From contig NC_069130.1 of NCBI RefSeq assembly GCF_026914265.1, positions 46,523,929 through 46,587,928 on the forward strand: a DNA stretch of 64,000 bases, in the 5' to 3' direction. The stretch is from Mya arenaria. Its lineage: Eukaryota > Mollusca > Bivalvia > Myida > Myidae. A program made the translations under genes and the position numbers. Shown piece after piece: positions 11,288 through 23,378 of the stretch; within the stretch, counting starts at the first letter, position 1, and every line of letters begins with the position of its first letter. The notes under the pieces were generated by a model. It had not been told where the DNA came from. It ran no database searches and saw only the letters and a list, made by a program, of their open reading frames with translations.

Positions 11288-11458
11288 GAGAGTGGTCTAA
11301 TGATATAGGTGTCTGCCTCTAAATCAAGGGGACATGAGTTTAATCCCCCGGAGACGTGCTATGTCTTTTGCCCAAAGAAACGGACTCGAGAAGGCTTCAT
11401 ATCAGCTTTCAACTGTCTTCACAATCGAGCTCAAATAAATAAGTATAAATTATTAAAG
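11288..11458 (+). mobile_element. tRNA-derived SINE
   Basis: The head resembles a tRNA gene: an A-box-like TGGTCTAATGATATAGG and a B-box-like GAGTTTAATCC about 45 bp on. A body follows with AAACGGACTCGAGAAGG and a tail AATAAATAAGTATAAATTA. The acceptor stem is not intact, so it is not a functional tRNA gene. Unit 0 only. Confidence 0.6.
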
Positions 11459-11749
11459 GCTAACAGTTTGTATAGTATTGTGTTTATTTAATTTGCTTGT
11501 CAGTTTGTATATGGATATTTCACCGTTTCGCTTAATATCCCTTCATTGGTCTTCAATATGCAACTTACGTCAATCGTCATTTAATTCACTGTATTTGTTT
11601 GTTATTTATTTCTCGCAATCCGATACGCTACATTAATCTTAGATCCAATTAAGACCAATAAAGAATACCATCCATGGTCAACTAAACAGGGCAAAGATGA
11701 TGAAAAGGAACGAAGAAATGAACATGAAAATCGGTCGTCGTCCTTCTGC

Positions 11750-12312
11750 TCCTCCGTACGTCGTCGGTGTCAGCGTCAGCGGCAGGTTCATCGATGTCGT
11801 CGGTGTCATTGTCGGTGTCAGTGTCAGTGTTGTCGGTGTCGTCGTTGTCACAGTCGGTGTCAGTGTCCCCGGTATCGTCGGTTTTAGTACCGGCGTCAGG
11901 TTCGTCGGTGTCGTCATCAGTGTAGGTGTCATCGTCGGCGTTAGCATCGTCGGTGTAAGTGTCGTCGGTGTGAGCATCGGTGTCAGGTTTGTCGGCGTCA
12001 GCGTCGTCGGTTTCATCGTCATTGTAAGTGTCGTCGGCGTCAGCATCAGCATCGTCGGTGTCAGCGTCGTCGTTGTCGTCGGATTCATCCTCATTGTAAG
12101 TGTCGTCGGCATCAACGTTGTCGTTGTCAACGTCGGCATCAGCCTCGTCGGTGTCGTCGGTGTCAGTGTTTTGGTGTCGTCGGCGTCCGCATCAACGTTG
12201 TCATTGTCAGCGTCGGTGTGAGCGTCGTCGGTGTCGTCGGCATCACGGCGTCGTCGATGTCAGCGTCGGTCTCAACGTTGATGTCGTCGGTGTCAGTGTT
12301 GGCGTCCTCGTG
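11750..12312. repeat. GTCGGTGTC low-complexity block (unit 0)
   Basis: Degenerate 3/6/9-bp repeats of GTCGGTGTC, GTCGTC and GTCAGC. Because the motif rarely makes stops, several frames stay open. They read Val/Gly-rich on plus, and Thr/Pro/Leu-rich or Asp-rich on minus. Homologous blocks at 26165-26690 and 45237-45762. All three are preceded by a conserved ATGAAC-ATGAAAATCGGTCGT leader. Confidence 0.85.
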
Positions 12313-12721
12313 TAAAAACGTTTACCTTCGCCATAAATTAAAAACAGTTAAAAATATCCAAGTGAAACTTTGCAAACATTTTGCAATGGACAACACGCAT
12401 CTGTATAACAAAAAAAGTATGTTAAATAAACCAAGTATTGTTCAAAAGTATTTGAGTATTTTTAAGTAGGAATATAATTACTTTAGAAAATAAATATATG
12501 TTTCTCTAAATGATATATGATACTCCCCAGTGCATCAAAACAGGCTTGGAAATTAAGGAGTATTACTTGTATATTTAAACGCATAAATTGTGAAACGATT
12601 GGGGCAGGAATGAAACTAAATATCCGTAAAACTTTCCGTGTCTATGTGTTGCAAACACTTCGTAATATAAATGATAAACCAGATTTAATACAGTCATCCA
12701 AACAGCGCGTTAAGCTCCAAA

Positions 12722-12839
<118 letters not shown>

Positions 12840-12849
12840 CTAACCAATG

Positions 12850-13236
12850 TTAAGGGCCGGCCACAATGCAAAAGTAGATGCGGAAGGTGAATAACTAAAA
12901 CATTAAAACAAAAATGCATACATCTTTTTTTAAATAGCTATCAACACAAAGCCCCAAGACATTGTTGATTGGGCAGCTCCGATAAATTTGACACATAAAC
13001 GTATTCTTTTTGTATTAAGACATTTCCGGGAAAACGTAAATGCTTTTTGATTGGAAATCTGATAAAATTTTCTTTCGTAAAAATGGCTCAACTTCTTAAT
13101 ACAACTTTTCATGTTGCAGCGGATATATGAATCATTCCTTTTAAATATTGACCCTCAAAACTAAATAGAAATTGACTTTTTAAACACTTTAGAGTTTGGA
13201 CCTTCATCCGAATTTTGGATCGTTGCCGGCCCTTAA
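12850..13236. mobile_element. MITE family B (TTAAGGGCCGGC ends), unit 0 copy
   Basis: Ends TTAAGGGCCGGCCAC and GTTGCCGGCCCTTAA form terminal inverted repeats. AATG stands immediately outside both ends. Two readings are possible: a 4-bp AATG duplication, or a TTAA target (piggyBac-like) with GGGCCGGC termini. Copies at 26795-27173 and 45869-46247 share the flanks, so insertion predates the unit duplications. Confidence 0.8.
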
Positions 13237-14415
13237 AATGGTCAGTTTAATGATATTTCGTTATATTTCAGGGCCATATAAAGGAATATTTATTCAATTT
13301 AGGCAGATTCCTGATTTAAAAGCTTGGTTTTATAAATCCTAAAGCTATTTCAGTTAAAACTAGCCCTTTTAAAACATATGCAACGTGCAACATTGTCATG
13401 GTAATAAATAATAAACAATAAGGTTACTCTTTAATGACATAATCACTCGTTTTCGTTCATTCGTTTTAACGAGATAGCAAGTCGGGTTTTCAAGAAGCGT
13501 ATCTTGTTTTAATGTGATAAAATAACAAGTATGTCACCGCTATGTCACCGTACACCCGTTTCAAAACATTGCATTGCATAAACAGGTAATTTATATGGAT
13601 CCGAGTTGTACGAAATACAATATTACCTGATTTATATGGGTAAGCTTACGCAGATTGTGCATTTGTGAATTAATAATTTGCGAAATATGCAATTCCATTT
13701 AATGTAGCTGAAAGAAAATAAGGTGAGGATAAAGTTAAGATTGGATATTCCAATGAGTGTTTAAATCAAGTTCGTGTCGCTCTGTAAGTTTATTTTATGT
13801 ATTGATTGTATTTTACTATTTTTGAACAGAAGTATCCTCTCTAGGTTAACATTACATGAACGTTATTTCAAAACTAGAATCAATTTGTAGATTGACCGGG
13901 TTTACCAAAACTGGTGAAACAGACATTCTCTCCGTGTCAATTTAGTCGTAGATGCAACCCACCATTTTGTTGCTAGGACCGAAAGACGGTTAAAGAAGCA
14001 CCCTTACTCCCAAACAAGATTTACCACAATTAATACAATTGTTTTAATCTACCAAAAAGAAAGAATAAATGTCGAAATCAATGGTTTTTATGAAGGGTAC
14101 CGAGTTTAATTTGAAAAAAAGGTGCAGAAAACATGGTATTTGTACCTTATGAGACAATAGAAGATCGCATTAAATCTTTTAGCATTCACCAATCATTTAA
14201 TAGTTTTTGCGTATTTAGCTATTAAATATAAAGTAACAATATTGTTATCAGTAATTAATATATTCCATAAATGCATTTTTAGGAAGAAGTAGTTAAAGGT
14301 TTATTACTCAAAAATTATGTTTGTTATACATGTGCATGTATTGATTTTGAATAAGAGTCTCACTTTAAGTCGATCAAATCTGACATAGATACAGTTCGAA
14401 TACAGAAGGACTTTA
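13237..14415. other. unit 0 tail without genes
   Basis: 13310-14020 is private to unit 0 and shows nothing recognisable. 14020-14370 matches the ends of units 1 and 2. No gene is supported. Confidence 0.4.
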
Positions 14416-16255
14416 AACACCGTGTCCAATCTTTACTGGTAGCGGTGGCTAATGTAACGCCTGTGTAGTGGCTAAATAACGCCAGTGTGCGGCTAATTTT
14501 CGGAGGGTAAGGTAAGAAAATTGAAAAAAGTAATCGACAAAGTTTTTGTTTTTCTAATGAGAATAGGTGGAGGATGTGGCCATACAATCATACTTTCAGG
14601 TCATATGTTTCTTTTTGCCCAGACTTTTGAGTGTTTCCATATCATCGTGGAAAACCTCACCCTGTTTGGAGTGATATTTCGATTTTCAATTTTAAAATCA
14701 AGATTCTAGCATATCTATCCATCTTAGGATTCAATTAAACCCTTTAAAGTTTTTATATTTATACTTGTAAACATTAAACAACATTCTGATTGTCCAATAA
14801 AATATAATGTTACTTCGGCAGACCCTTTTAAATAACGATTCGGTGGTAACGCATGTGAAGTGGTGCGCTTTTTTGTAACGCCTGAGGAGGTGGTGCAAAT
14901 ACTTGCACTCCATAGCTTAACTTTTTGTCAAATATTCCATTTAAACGCCAATCTTTACATAGATTTCTCAAACCAAATGCCCGTAAAAGACCAGATGACA
15001 TTTATTTACGAATTAATCATTTTAATCTCAACGCATTTATGTGCATTTATTCGTATACTATTCCGAAATTGATAACTACAATGCAAAACATTGCATAAAT
15101 ATCCTTTTAGTTTGGTGTTAAATGTTTCATACTTGGGTCTGTTTACTAGTAACTGGCAAAACATGAGTCTGCAAATTACATTTATTTTAGAAACATGTTC
15201 ATTTTGAGAGAAAATAGGATAAAATAAGTACTCTTGTGAGGTTCGAACACGTGACTGTAAAATAATGACCCATTAATCTTAAAGAGCAGTGCGCAAACAA
15301 AAAAGCTATTGGGAATTTAAATAAAGCAATAAAAAACACATACATCGTCTTTGCCATATGTGCAATGTTAATAACAAGGGACAGAACCCATCGTAAACAA
15401 GTGTGATACTAAAACCCGGTACCAGGCAGTGGCTACACACCACTATTATGCAACAACAAATACTGGCGCATGGTACCGGTATTTAATATAATAGGGGTTA
15501 AAACCGTTTAAGATATGTCTTTAATCGCGTATAATTGTAAATAAAGATTTAACACCAAACTAAAAGGATATTTATGCAATGTTTTGCATTGTAGTTATCA
15601 ATTTGGGAATAGTATACGAATAAATGCACATAAATGCGTTGAGATTAAAATGATAAATTCGTAAATAAATGTCATCTGGTCTTTTACGGGCATTTGTTTT
15701 GAGAAATCTATGTTAAGATTGGCGTATAAATGGAATATTTGACAAAAAGTTAAGCTATGGATTGCAAGTATTTGCACCACCTCCTCAGGCGTTACAGAAA
15801 AAGCGCACCACTTCACATGCGTTACCACCGAATCGTTATTTAAAAGGGTCTGCCGAAGTAACATTATATTTTATTGGACAATCAGAATGTTGTTTAATGT
15901 TTACAAGTATAAATATAAAAACTTTAAAGGGTTTAATTGGATCCTAAGATGGAAAGATATGCTAGAATCTTGATTTTAAAATTGAAAATCGAAATATCAC
16001 TCCAAACAGGGTGAGGTTTTCCACGATGATATGGAAACACTCAAAAGTCTGGGCAAAAAGAAACATATGACCTGAAAGTATGATTGTATGGCCACATCCT
16101 CCACCTATTCTTATTAGAAAAACAAAAACTTTGTCGATTACTTTTTTCAATTTTCTTACCTTACCCTCCGAAAATTAGCCGCACACTGGCGTTATTTAGC
16201 CACTACACAGGCGTTACATTAGCCACCGCTACCAGTAACGATTGGACACGGTGTT
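14416..16255. mobile_element. giant near-perfect palindrome, 1.84 kb
   Basis: The left arm (14416-15123) and right arm (15549-16255) are inverted copies of about 708 bp with only scattered mismatches, around a 425-bp loop. Each arm starts with AACACC at one end and finishes with GGTGTT at the other. It can therefore be read as one fold-back element or as two copies of a 0.7-kb terminal-repeat element in opposite orientation. Open frames in one arm recur in the other as mirror images and have no family motif. The close match of the arms points to recent origin or arm-to-arm conversion. Confidence 0.85.
15124..15548. other. loop of the palindrome
   Basis: Unique sequence. The minus strand at about 15235-15290 holds a weak tRNA-like head (TTAATGGGTC, then GTTCGAACC as a B-box-like motif), possibly a SINE fragment. 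No coding frame. Confidence 0.4.
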
Positions 16256-16857
16256 AAATGCATGACTCTTAAGGACCAGTAAAACAACTGAGCGGAAAGT
16301 TTGTTGATTTAGAAGTCAACTTGTTTTAATGCTAACCAAACAACAACACACATTTTGCAAAAACTTTTTTTTTCAATTTGATGTATTTCCCACCACAACC
16401 CCCCCCCCCCACACACACCCCAAAAAACTTCTTAAATTTGATATATCAAACCCACACACACCACCATATTTTAGTGGTTAACAACAAGATTTACCAATAT
16501 TGTCACTTTAATTTCCATGAATATCCTTCTACCAGTAAAACAATCAGAAGCTTTTTGTGCCATTGTTACACATCGTGTCGTGGCCAATCAGACACTTTTA
16601 TTGATAAATATTATTACAAATATAATAACGATTTAGGCAAAATTTTGCAACATGAGAACTAACTTTGACATATCTGCAATTGTATTAAACGATGACTTTG
16701 TGAAGAACTGTATACTCACGTTTAATTCAAAGCATAATAAACAAATAAAGTGGAGTTGGTATACGTACAGCTTATTTGATAAAGAGATAATCGATATGGA
16801 TTTATCAGGTCATGATCTTCACACATGGGGAGCATTCAGTCGACCGGGAATTGGCAC
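16256..16857. other. spacer up to the left edge of unit 1
   Basis: A C-rich run lies at 16398-16424. A 105-codon frame at 16652-16969 crosses the edge of unit 1 near 16857, where homology to 35275 begins. It is therefore a chimera of two sequence origins, with no recognised motif, and is not called as a gene. Confidence 0.4.
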
Positions 16858-19183
16858 TATATATGCAACAAAGTCCATGCAAAAGACGGAGGTTGCAAGA
16901 GGCATGTTAGTTTTAATAAAAGACAAAGCAGGACTGGTGCCAGTAAGAAATTCGCTAAAAAGGCGTTAGGGGAGAAATTATTTGCTTAGCGGAGTTTCAA
17001 ACAACATTATGGAAGCTCTTGCAATTCTTTTTGGGAATGTCATCGGAGAGGAAAAGGAACAAGAACAAAAAGTGGGAGAAAACTTATATTTAGCGTTGCG
17101 TTTATAATCCGGCTTTCATTTTCTGAATAAAGAACACGAGGCAGAGTTCGAACTTTACGATGGAACAAGTGAATGATAGTCTCTACCGCATGAGATTCAC
17201 ATGGCGTCGTCGGTCTATTGCTTGTTACGACTCATAACGACCTAAGACTGATTATTGCATTTATATAAACATTTTACTCTACATGACTTATTTAAATATC
17301 TGCTATTCAAATCACCGGTAGTTTGCAATTCATGTCTTAAATTTCACTTTTGTAATAAATACATATCAAATATCAACAATCACCATGTTCTCCCGTTGTT
17401 GAAGGTCATAGCCATATTAAGTTTAGTGTACACAATATAAGGATAAACATTATTTTCCTTGTTTAGTTTTGTCAATGTCAAGGTTGAAAAGAAAACACTT
17501 TTAGTTAACGTTGCTATCGTTCACTATTATACTTCCGTAAGTTATTTTCGAGTTTGCCTCCCTTTATTGCATTTAGTGATTGATTAAACATTTAGGCATC
17601 AATTAAATATGATTAAATAGTTTCGCGGGTAGTTATTTTGATTTTATAGCGGAAAGTCATAAAACGCGATGGATTGCCAGTTTCTACATGCGGATCGTAA
17701 AGCTAATCAAGCAAATCGGATCGTTCTATAATATGAAATATCACTGTGATTTAATATGTTTTTGCATACCAATACGGCACTCTTTAATTCGTGCAAATGT
17801 GCATGCTTTTGCCATTCCAAACACCTCGGTCATTTTACATCGAGGTAAGATACCAATAAATAAGTTTCCTATATTGACCAATTAGCATGCAAGATAACAC
17901 TGATGCTTCGCGACCCCAACACTATAAATGGGGAGAAAGCTCCACTTGTGCACTAAACATTAAACAACGTTAGAAAAAAGTTTCGTTTCTCCTCAAAAAA
18001 AAATGGTTGAAATTAACCAGTTTTTGTTCGGTAAAATGACAATATCCGGTGTACGAGTACAAACAATGCGATAAAAATGTAAACAATAAAAAGTCAATCA
18101 AGTACATCTAGCATGTTCAGCCTGTTTTTAAAATCACAACCCATTTATCTTCAAAACCTATACATAAGCAGCCAGTAATATGATATCGATTAAATATCGA
18201 TACACTGTCAAAGAAATAAGGCTTGGGACAAAAATAGGCACTTCCTAATTGGTGTATTTGCCCTTTACATATCGGCAAGTTTTCCATCGGAAACAACTTT
18301 GTTTACGATGGAAAATGATCGAGATCATGTCGATTGATGCATTATCATGGCGACCTTCAGCGACCGTCAACAACTGGAAACCTTCGTCATCACTTAAGCA
18401 CAGTTTTTACAAAAGACTAACAGATAAATCACATTGATGTTTTTAATGCTAAATATGTTTTCCAGGGTCTATCCAAGCACGTTTGGCTCCCCATCGACAT
18501 GTCCACTGGAATAAAGACGTTAACATATTAATAACATGTTATCCGATTAACTATATCGTCCTTAGATCCAATGGAGACAAATGTTGAATACCAACCTAGA
18601 ACTCGATAAAACGGTATGCTTGTTTGAAAGATGGCCTAATCGAACTCTATGCGTGTAGAACATTTAAACACCTGATTTGCGCCTCGATTTACCAACGACT
18701 CGAAATATATAAAAAATGACCGAGGAGCTCCAAATGGAAATATATAAACTTTTAATCGATATTCCTGAATAGTAGTAATTCATTAATTGTATCTTGTTTT
18801 TGTTTTACAAGTTATCATAGGCAACATCTGTACATGCATAAGATTAACCAGTCAATGAACTCGTTTTCCAGTGAACTCGTACTCCATTGGATATTCAAAT
18901 GAAATATCCTAACATTTGTTAATGCATGCTTGGTGTGTTTGTGGTTTCTGTACGTTCGTTTCTCGTCTGAGATTCTATTCTGGGTTTTATATTTAATTTT
19001 TGACAGCTGTTCTTGTACATGTCATTTTAATTTAAAACACTAAAAATATCATTCATTTATTCAAAAAGCTGAGTAATGTACTTCAAATCTCGAGCATTTC
19101 CCACTTAGATATCAAACATATTCCTATTATCCCAATTCGGTCCAATCCGTACAGTATCCAAAATGTAAACGTCGTCTTTTCAG

Positions 19184-19572
19184 TGGCGATACCAAAAACA
19201 AAATAAAAGAGCAACGGGGAGTGAACGCCAACGCCGTCTGTTTCTTAGTCAAGCAAATGGAATAACATACCAGAAGTATGCAATATGGGTTCATCGGACA
19301 AGTTCACAGATTTTGAGATAATAAATGAGACAACCGTCCCGTTGAACCCCAAATTGCATACTACTCAGGCCATGCTTAAAAGCAAGAGTGACGGGCTTTG
19401 TGTGTGTCTTTCCTACTGGCAAGTTATCAGAATATCTGGAACGGAAAATAATAGCCAAGGTTTTGCACGCCATCGACACATTGTGACCGTCAAGAGCGAC
19501 ACTAAGGAAATGAAAATATCTCAAAAAAAGATAAAAAGCAGAAAAGATTCTAATTTCACCCACCTCAGATAA
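19184..19572 (+). pseudogene. broken copy of the unit-conserved exon (unit 1)
   Basis: Homologous to the open exons at 38818-39169 and 51420-51771. It lacks one C in the CCGTCTG region (around 19228), which shifts the frame. Only the part from 19285 still reads the common frame (KFTDFEIINETTVPLNPKL). The acceptor-like CTTTTCAG is retained at 19176-19183. Confidence 0.45.
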
Positions 19573-20007
19573 GTAGATCCAATAATTTAACCATGCTAGA
19601 AATTCTTATCTTGCACACGGGCGAAGATAAAATGCCATTATGTAACTCCATTTTAATGGTCGCCACATTGTAATTACCTCCCTTGTTGAAGACTTTAGTC
19701 TGTACCATCATGGAAACCTTGTCTTGTGACAATATTTAGAACGCTAATTAATTATTTCTCGTCACCATAAAACAGGTTTCACGCACCTTTCAAGAAATAA
19801 TGCTTCACTCTCCTTAGAACTATTTAAAGACCGATTTGACTATTAACATCATCTGAATCACTGCACGCATATCCACCACATCTACGAATTATCGCATATC
19901 CATACGCAATTATGTTCACTTAGCACAAAAGAGTTCCAGCCAAAAATACATTTTTACTTAATTTTGTTTAACTGAGGTGGGAGAAAAAGCATCTACCATA
20001 GCCGCTC

Positions 20008-20101
20008 GTGTAAGATAGGTTCATCCCAACCCTCGCGCAGATAAACCTCGTTTCCGCCGCAAAACACCCTAAGCTCGGGTCGGAATGAACCTATCCTACA
20101 C
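20008..20101. other. 94-nt imperfect hairpin (unit 1)
   Basis: GTGTAAGATAGGTTCATCCC pairs with the inverse GGAATGAACCTATCCTACAC about 55 nt on, giving a stem of roughly 18-20 bp including mismatches. Present in all three units. Differences between units fall in the loop. Confidence 0.7.
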
Positions 20102-20219
20102 TCTCGGCCATGGAATATACTTATAAGAATCCAAGCATCAACAGGATAGAAAATGGATAGTATGCGAACCGTAATGACCAATACGTGGATGCTTACCTCA
20201 TTTCGCAAATGAATTGCAG

Positions 20220-20461
20220 CGGATGTCTGCATTGAAAATCTCCCCACGTGTAGTTCTTTGGCATCCACATATGGACGCAATCCTCCGAATGGTTCACATC
20301 AGACGGCTCACCAACTCCCCAGTCTGAAGTTTAAGACAGTTTCAGATGATGACATAGAAACAAGTTTGAAACAGTTTAAACAAAACAGTAAAACATATAC
20401 CAGTAATTACATTATATATAATACAGCGGAAATGATGTGTGTAGCACTGAAGATGAGATAG
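20220..20461 (+). CDS. unit-conserved short open exon (unit 1), unknown product
   Basis: Opens after an acceptor-like GAATTGCAG and reads DVCIENLPTCSSLASTYG, then LPSLKFKTVSDDDIETSLKQ, to a TAG. The coding core is almost unchanged in the three units (40096 and 52704 ends). Sequence is hydrophilic with no recognised domain. No start codon is clear and no partner exon is proven. It may be a real last exon or chance conservation from recent duplication. Confidence 0.25.
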
Positions 20462-20683
20462 AATTGAAAATAATTCTAAAACAAAATACAATAATATCAG
20501 GCTATGTAAATTTATCTACTGATTTGAGAATTAACAAACTAAATGTAATTGTGAAACTAACACAGTCGGCATTGGAGCCTATTAATGATTATGGCACATG
20601 ACTTTAATTAATGAATTATTGGAAGTTACACATTCTTATCTTACAAGATAAGGCGAGGTTAACCAGTTGGTTAATATCTTTAC

Positions 20684-21333
20684 TGGCTAAGGTCACAAAT
20701 CCGAACACTTTTTGATGTTATTTACAATTATCTTGGAGAGTTTATGTTGTAGTAAGTTAAACTTTCGTATGAAACATCTTTGGTCCATGTGAAAACAGCT
20801 GTCAAAGTACAGATTCACGATCTTGTCAATTTTATGTCGAAAATCGTTCATTTTATGGACAGTAAATCACCCTTCAAATTATGCTATGGAGGGCACAAAT
20901 ACCGAACACTTGAAAAGCGAAAATACATGGTCATACAATTATAATTAAAAAGTGTGCTATATTAAATAAACACTTAGCTGCAAAATGATTTATTGTTTCC
21001 GAGTTTTTTTCAAAACATTCGCTTCAAATGTAAACCGTGATTTCTATTTATAAATATCTTGAATGTAGGTCATCATAACTGCAAAACCTAAAGATGCGCA
21101 TGCGCCCTCTGACGTCATCCTCCCATGTGCTACATTTTGATCTTTAAGCGTATAAACATTGAATGGCATTTTTTAGAAAAATACTTAACAAAACAAGATG
21201 AAACTTCGCAAGTGTGACCAAGGCAAGCCTCAGTATTGATCTAGATCATCGAATAATCGATCACGGTAAACAAATGCGTGTTTTAGTCAGTGTTCGGGAT
21301 TTGTGCCCTGTTCGGAAATGTACCGTCAACCAG
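20684..21333. mobile_element. 650-bp insertion private to unit 1
   Basis: Bounded by TAC on both sides (20681-20683 and 21334-21336). Units 2 and 3 read ATCTTTACAGTTTATAAG across the empty site. Ends TGGCTAAGG and CCGTCAACCAG are imperfect inverses. Inside, CACAAATCCGAACA recurs in inverted form (TGTTCGGGATTTGTG). No coding frame. A non-autonomous terminal-repeat element with a 3-bp duplication is the best reading. Confidence 0.7.
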
Positions 21334-21439
21334 TACAGTTTATAAGTTATTCAAGTTTTAAAACATTTGGATGACAATTTTATTGAAATACAATGATATT
21401 TACTCTTTGATTTAGGAAATATTCAGATAACCCAAGCTC

Positions 21440-22440
21440 ACCAAAAACAGCAACTTTTGCCTTATCTTTTTTAACCACTAAGTTCCACATTTTACATTAA
21501 TCATATATGGCATTCAAAGCGGTTTGCAATTGAGAATGACTGTCAGCAAGTAAAATAGTGTTAGCAGCATATAAAAGACAGAATATCCTTAAATATACAT
21601 CTACGTCTTTGATCATCCGATTCAATCCCCATTTGAATGTGGTTTTTGGCATAGTAGCTAGACCTTCAAATTTTGTTGGCATAAGTCTTGCAAATCATTC
21701 AAAAAGGTAGAAAATAATATTGTTTAGATTTTCCCTGGCGGACACCTACTTGACAACTCAAGAAAATGGACCAAATATCATCAACTTTAACACATGATTC
21801 TGCTTTACTATTCATGCTGTCAGATATTTTTATTTTGCCAGAGTATAACACGATCAACTGAGTCGAAAGCATTTTTATAATCTATAAAAGCCCGATCCAA
21901 AGTAAAACTCAACAAGCCTTTTAAGAGAAAATATAAGATCAGTCTTTCGAAATCCGGCTGTTTAGTCACAAAGCAAGTTATGGTTTTCTAAATAAGTGTT
22001 TAACCACCCGTTTAAATGATTAGTAAACAATTTATCAAAACAGCTTAGAATAGTAATGCCTCTGTATTTGTTGAGATCTAACGTATCCTCTTTGTTTAAT
22101 AGATATGCAATATTATTCCTCTACTCCATGCCCCACGGAATAATCCGAATCTAAGTTAATATTGAACAAACTTTAAACCGAACGTAAAATGGTATAATTA
22201 TCTACTTATTTCAAGTACTCATTCAGGATATTCTCAAAAGTAGACGCACTCTAATTATTCTTCTTCAGTTCTTTAATAATAGTCCCTACATCGTCAATAA
22301 TAAATTTGGCATTCAAAATATCATTATTAAAAGAGCAAGATCTAATATCAATATTATTAGAAGCATTAGAAGTAGATAGTTTAAGCTTGACATGCTTAAT
22401 GCTCTTAAAAAACACACATGTTAGTTTAGACATAGTCTTC
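21440..22440 (-). pseudogene. LINE reverse-transcriptase remnant (unit 1)
   Basis: Minus-strand pieces show IKELKKNN (upstream region), GVRQG, and LLYAANTILLADSHSQLQ, the RT active-site box in which YADD has become YAAN. Several stops and a missing segment separate the pieces. Compared with unit 2 the part after the active site is deleted. Plain non-LTR element; clade unresolved. Confidence 0.75.
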
Positions 22441-23378
22441 TTCCTGTCAGATTATATAAAAATATAAAGTAATGCATTATATATATACTGTAGCCACTAT
22501 TATTGTAGATGGTTGTGTATATTTTAAATAAATTGCTAACAGCAACATAACTGCTTGTTATTTAAAAAGTTATATTAACATATATACAAAAAAGGTTTCC
22601 CTATTACTCCTATTATGTTTCACTTAGTCATCTAGTAAACTTTAAAGTGTCCGGCAATAACACTTCAAGCCCGTAGAGGCAGCGCCTTAGTTCATATTAC
22701 TTATGAAGCAAGTTCCATTAGCTTAGAATTGGTCTTATGTCAATTAAACAACCTGTTCATTACACCATCTTGAAACAATCGAAATTTCCTACTCAATGTA
22801 TTTTTATATTCCTTGCTTCTGGCTACCAGGCAGCTATGACTTTCAATTGTTTTAATTCCATGATGATATCTTTTGTAACGTAAATATTTTTTGAGCATTT
22901 TTACAATCCGTATTTAACCATGGCTTTCCTTTAATTTTATTTTAGAGTGATTAGAACAAGTAGGACCTGGTTTATCCATAACATGATTACAATTATCTGC
23001 AATATTAAAAAGTACATTTGACTCTCAGTAATATCACTTAAACAACCATCAGTATACGACGTATAACAATATTTTTTCTACCTCTATATATAAATCTTAT
23101 AAAACATCTTTACCGTAGCTACTTACATAACTAGCTATCGAGATTACAAGTTTACAATCTTTATTAAGATAAATAAATTGTTTTAATGAAATTCTATATA
23201 AACTCAACCAAGTATAATAATATATATATATCTATCCGTTAACGCATTTATGATGGACCAAGTCCCTTCTAATTCTAAGAATTAAAATAGAAGAGCAAAT
23301 AACATCGAAAAGCGGTAAGTACGATACCCACAGCAACAAAAGGATATACCGAAACTAACGTAACTAATATAAAATAGT
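22440..23378. other. AT-rich unit DNA between LINE and minisatellite
   Basis: Nearly identical to 41840-42765 and 54450-55390. It may hold further decayed LINE sequence, but I could not support a frame. Confidence 0.35.

Noticed and set aside
11288-11362. tRNA gene
   Set aside because: A- and B-box-like motifs are present but the acceptor stem does not pair, and a SINE body follows.
11678-12315. Val/Gly-rich and Thr/Pro-rich frames of 150-190 codons (also 26125-26691 and 45183-45831)
   Set aside because: They are by-products of GTCGGTGTC repeats, open on both strands at once. The unit 2 copy is interrupted.
14360-16150. Matching ORF pairs such as 14521-14709 and 15962-16150
   Set aside because: The same sequence read in the two arms of the palindrome, with no protein motif.
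16652-16969. 105-codon frame
   Set aside because: Crosses the left edge of unit 1 at about 16857, so its halves have different origins. No motif.
19993-20280. 95-codon minus-strand frame repeated in units 2 and 3
   Set aside because: It overlaps the conserved hairpin and starts from TTG. Conservation is explained by recent duplication.
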